From Synergistales bacterium Syner_01 (GTDB taxonomy: Bacteria; Synergistota; Synergistia; Synergistales; Aminobacteriaceae), in the NCBI GenBank assembly GCA_001604435.1, contig LVBO01000365.1, positions 1 through 13,780 of the forward strand: DNA of 13,780 nucleotides, given 5' to 3'. Shown piece by piece: positions 13,545 to 13,780 of this stretch (the stretch's first letter is position 1; every line of letters starts with the position of its first letter). The notes under the pieces are model-generated. The model was given only the letters and a program-made list of their open reading frames with translations. It did no database searches and was not told the DNA's origin. The position numbers and the translations under genes were made by a program.

Positions 13545-13780
13545 ATGCATGCGCTGCTTGAGATTCTGAAGAAAGAAACAGCTCCCGCGCTCGGCTGCAC
13601 CGGTCCGGTCTCCATAGCCTATGCCGCCGCCGTCGCCCGGAACGCCGTGGGCGGAGCTCCAAAAAAAGTCAGGGCGCGGTTGGACAAGGACAGCTACAAG
13701 AACAGCCTCAGCGTCGGCATACCCGGAACGGACAAGATGGGCATCGAGATGTCCCTCGCGCTCGGCGCGCTCGCCGGCGA
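13545..13780 (+). CDS. Second L-cysteine desulfidase / serine dehydratase alpha family protein (partial, cut by window end)
   Basis: The frame opens at the ATG at 13545 and stays open to the window edge, giving 78 residues. The N-terminus MHALLEILKKETAPALGCTGP aligns with KQFLKEEVKPALGCTEP of the protein at 9194, and KNSLSVGIPGTDKMG (about 58-72) matches its KNGASVGIPG block. The active-site cysteine is kept (C18), but the CTEP motif reads CTGP and the KNG glycine is Ser, so the two paralogues may differ in substrate or activity. AAAGGA (13530-13535) is the likely ribosome binding site, 9 bases from the ATG. It starts 54 bases after the TRAP large-subunit gene and probably belongs to that operon. 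The iron-sulfur cysteines lie beyond the edge and cannot be checked. Confidence 0.85.
   Translation, partial: MHALLEILKKETAPALGCTGPVSIAYAAAVARNAVGGAPKKVRARLDKDSYKNSLSVGIPGTDKMGIEMSLALGALAG

Noticed and set aside
12159..13550. A 463-codon open frame on the minus strand
   Set aside because: Its translation is a low-complexity run of His, Asp, Glu and Arg opposite the TRAP large subunit; it is a shadow frame.

Overview
The window is G+C-rich (about 60% by eye) bacterial DNA. Every convincing gene lies on the + strand and almost every one follows a strong AGGAGG-type ribosome binding site. The content points to an anaerobic amino-acid or peptide fermenter: two M20 amidohydrolases, an oligopeptide-type binding protein, a TRAP transporter, two [4Fe-4S] serine/cysteine-lyase-type proteins, two FCD-type GntR regulators, two uroporphyrinogen-decarboxylase-fold proteins and a beta-hydroxyacid dehydrogenase. 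A Synergistota-like host fits best, but this is a guess from gene content. No rRNA, tRNA, insertion sequence, phage gene or CRISPR array was seen.

Layout. 1-78: possible C-terminal end of an upstream gene. 98-2915: M20 amidohydrolase, then a secreted family 5 solute-binding protein. 2933-2984: two overlapping, mutually exclusive hairpins. 3046-5292: a second M20 amidohydrolase, then the first UroD-family protein, closed by a strong intrinsic terminator at 5298-5338. 5359-6231: NAD(P)-dependent beta-hydroxyacid dehydrogenase. 6252-8047: a promoter, a GntR/FCD regulator and the second UroD-family protein, with a terminator at 8168-8211. 8275-9072: a promoter overlapped by a perfect 28-bp palindrome, then a second GntR/FCD regulator. 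9194-13780: a cysteine-desulfidase/serine-dehydratase-alpha family protein, a complete TRAP transporter (binding protein, small and large membrane subunits), then the start of a second protein of the same lyase family, cut by the window edge.

How it may work together (inference). The binding proteins capture a peptide-like or acyl-amino-acid compound and a small acid. The M20 enzymes hydrolyse the amide bond of the imported compound. The lyases would deaminate or desulfurate the released serine- or cysteine-like amino acid to a 2-oxoacid, and the dehydrogenase would handle a hydroxyacid/semialdehyde pair. The two UroD-family proteins are not HemE: they keep an altered metal site (H-x-H ... 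C in place of H-x-C ... C) and may be methyl- or acyl-group handling enzymes. The two GntR proteins probably control their neighbours. Four families occur twice within 14 kb (M20, UroD, GntR, lyase), which makes this look like two related catabolic modules placed together. No substrate can be assigned from sequence alone.
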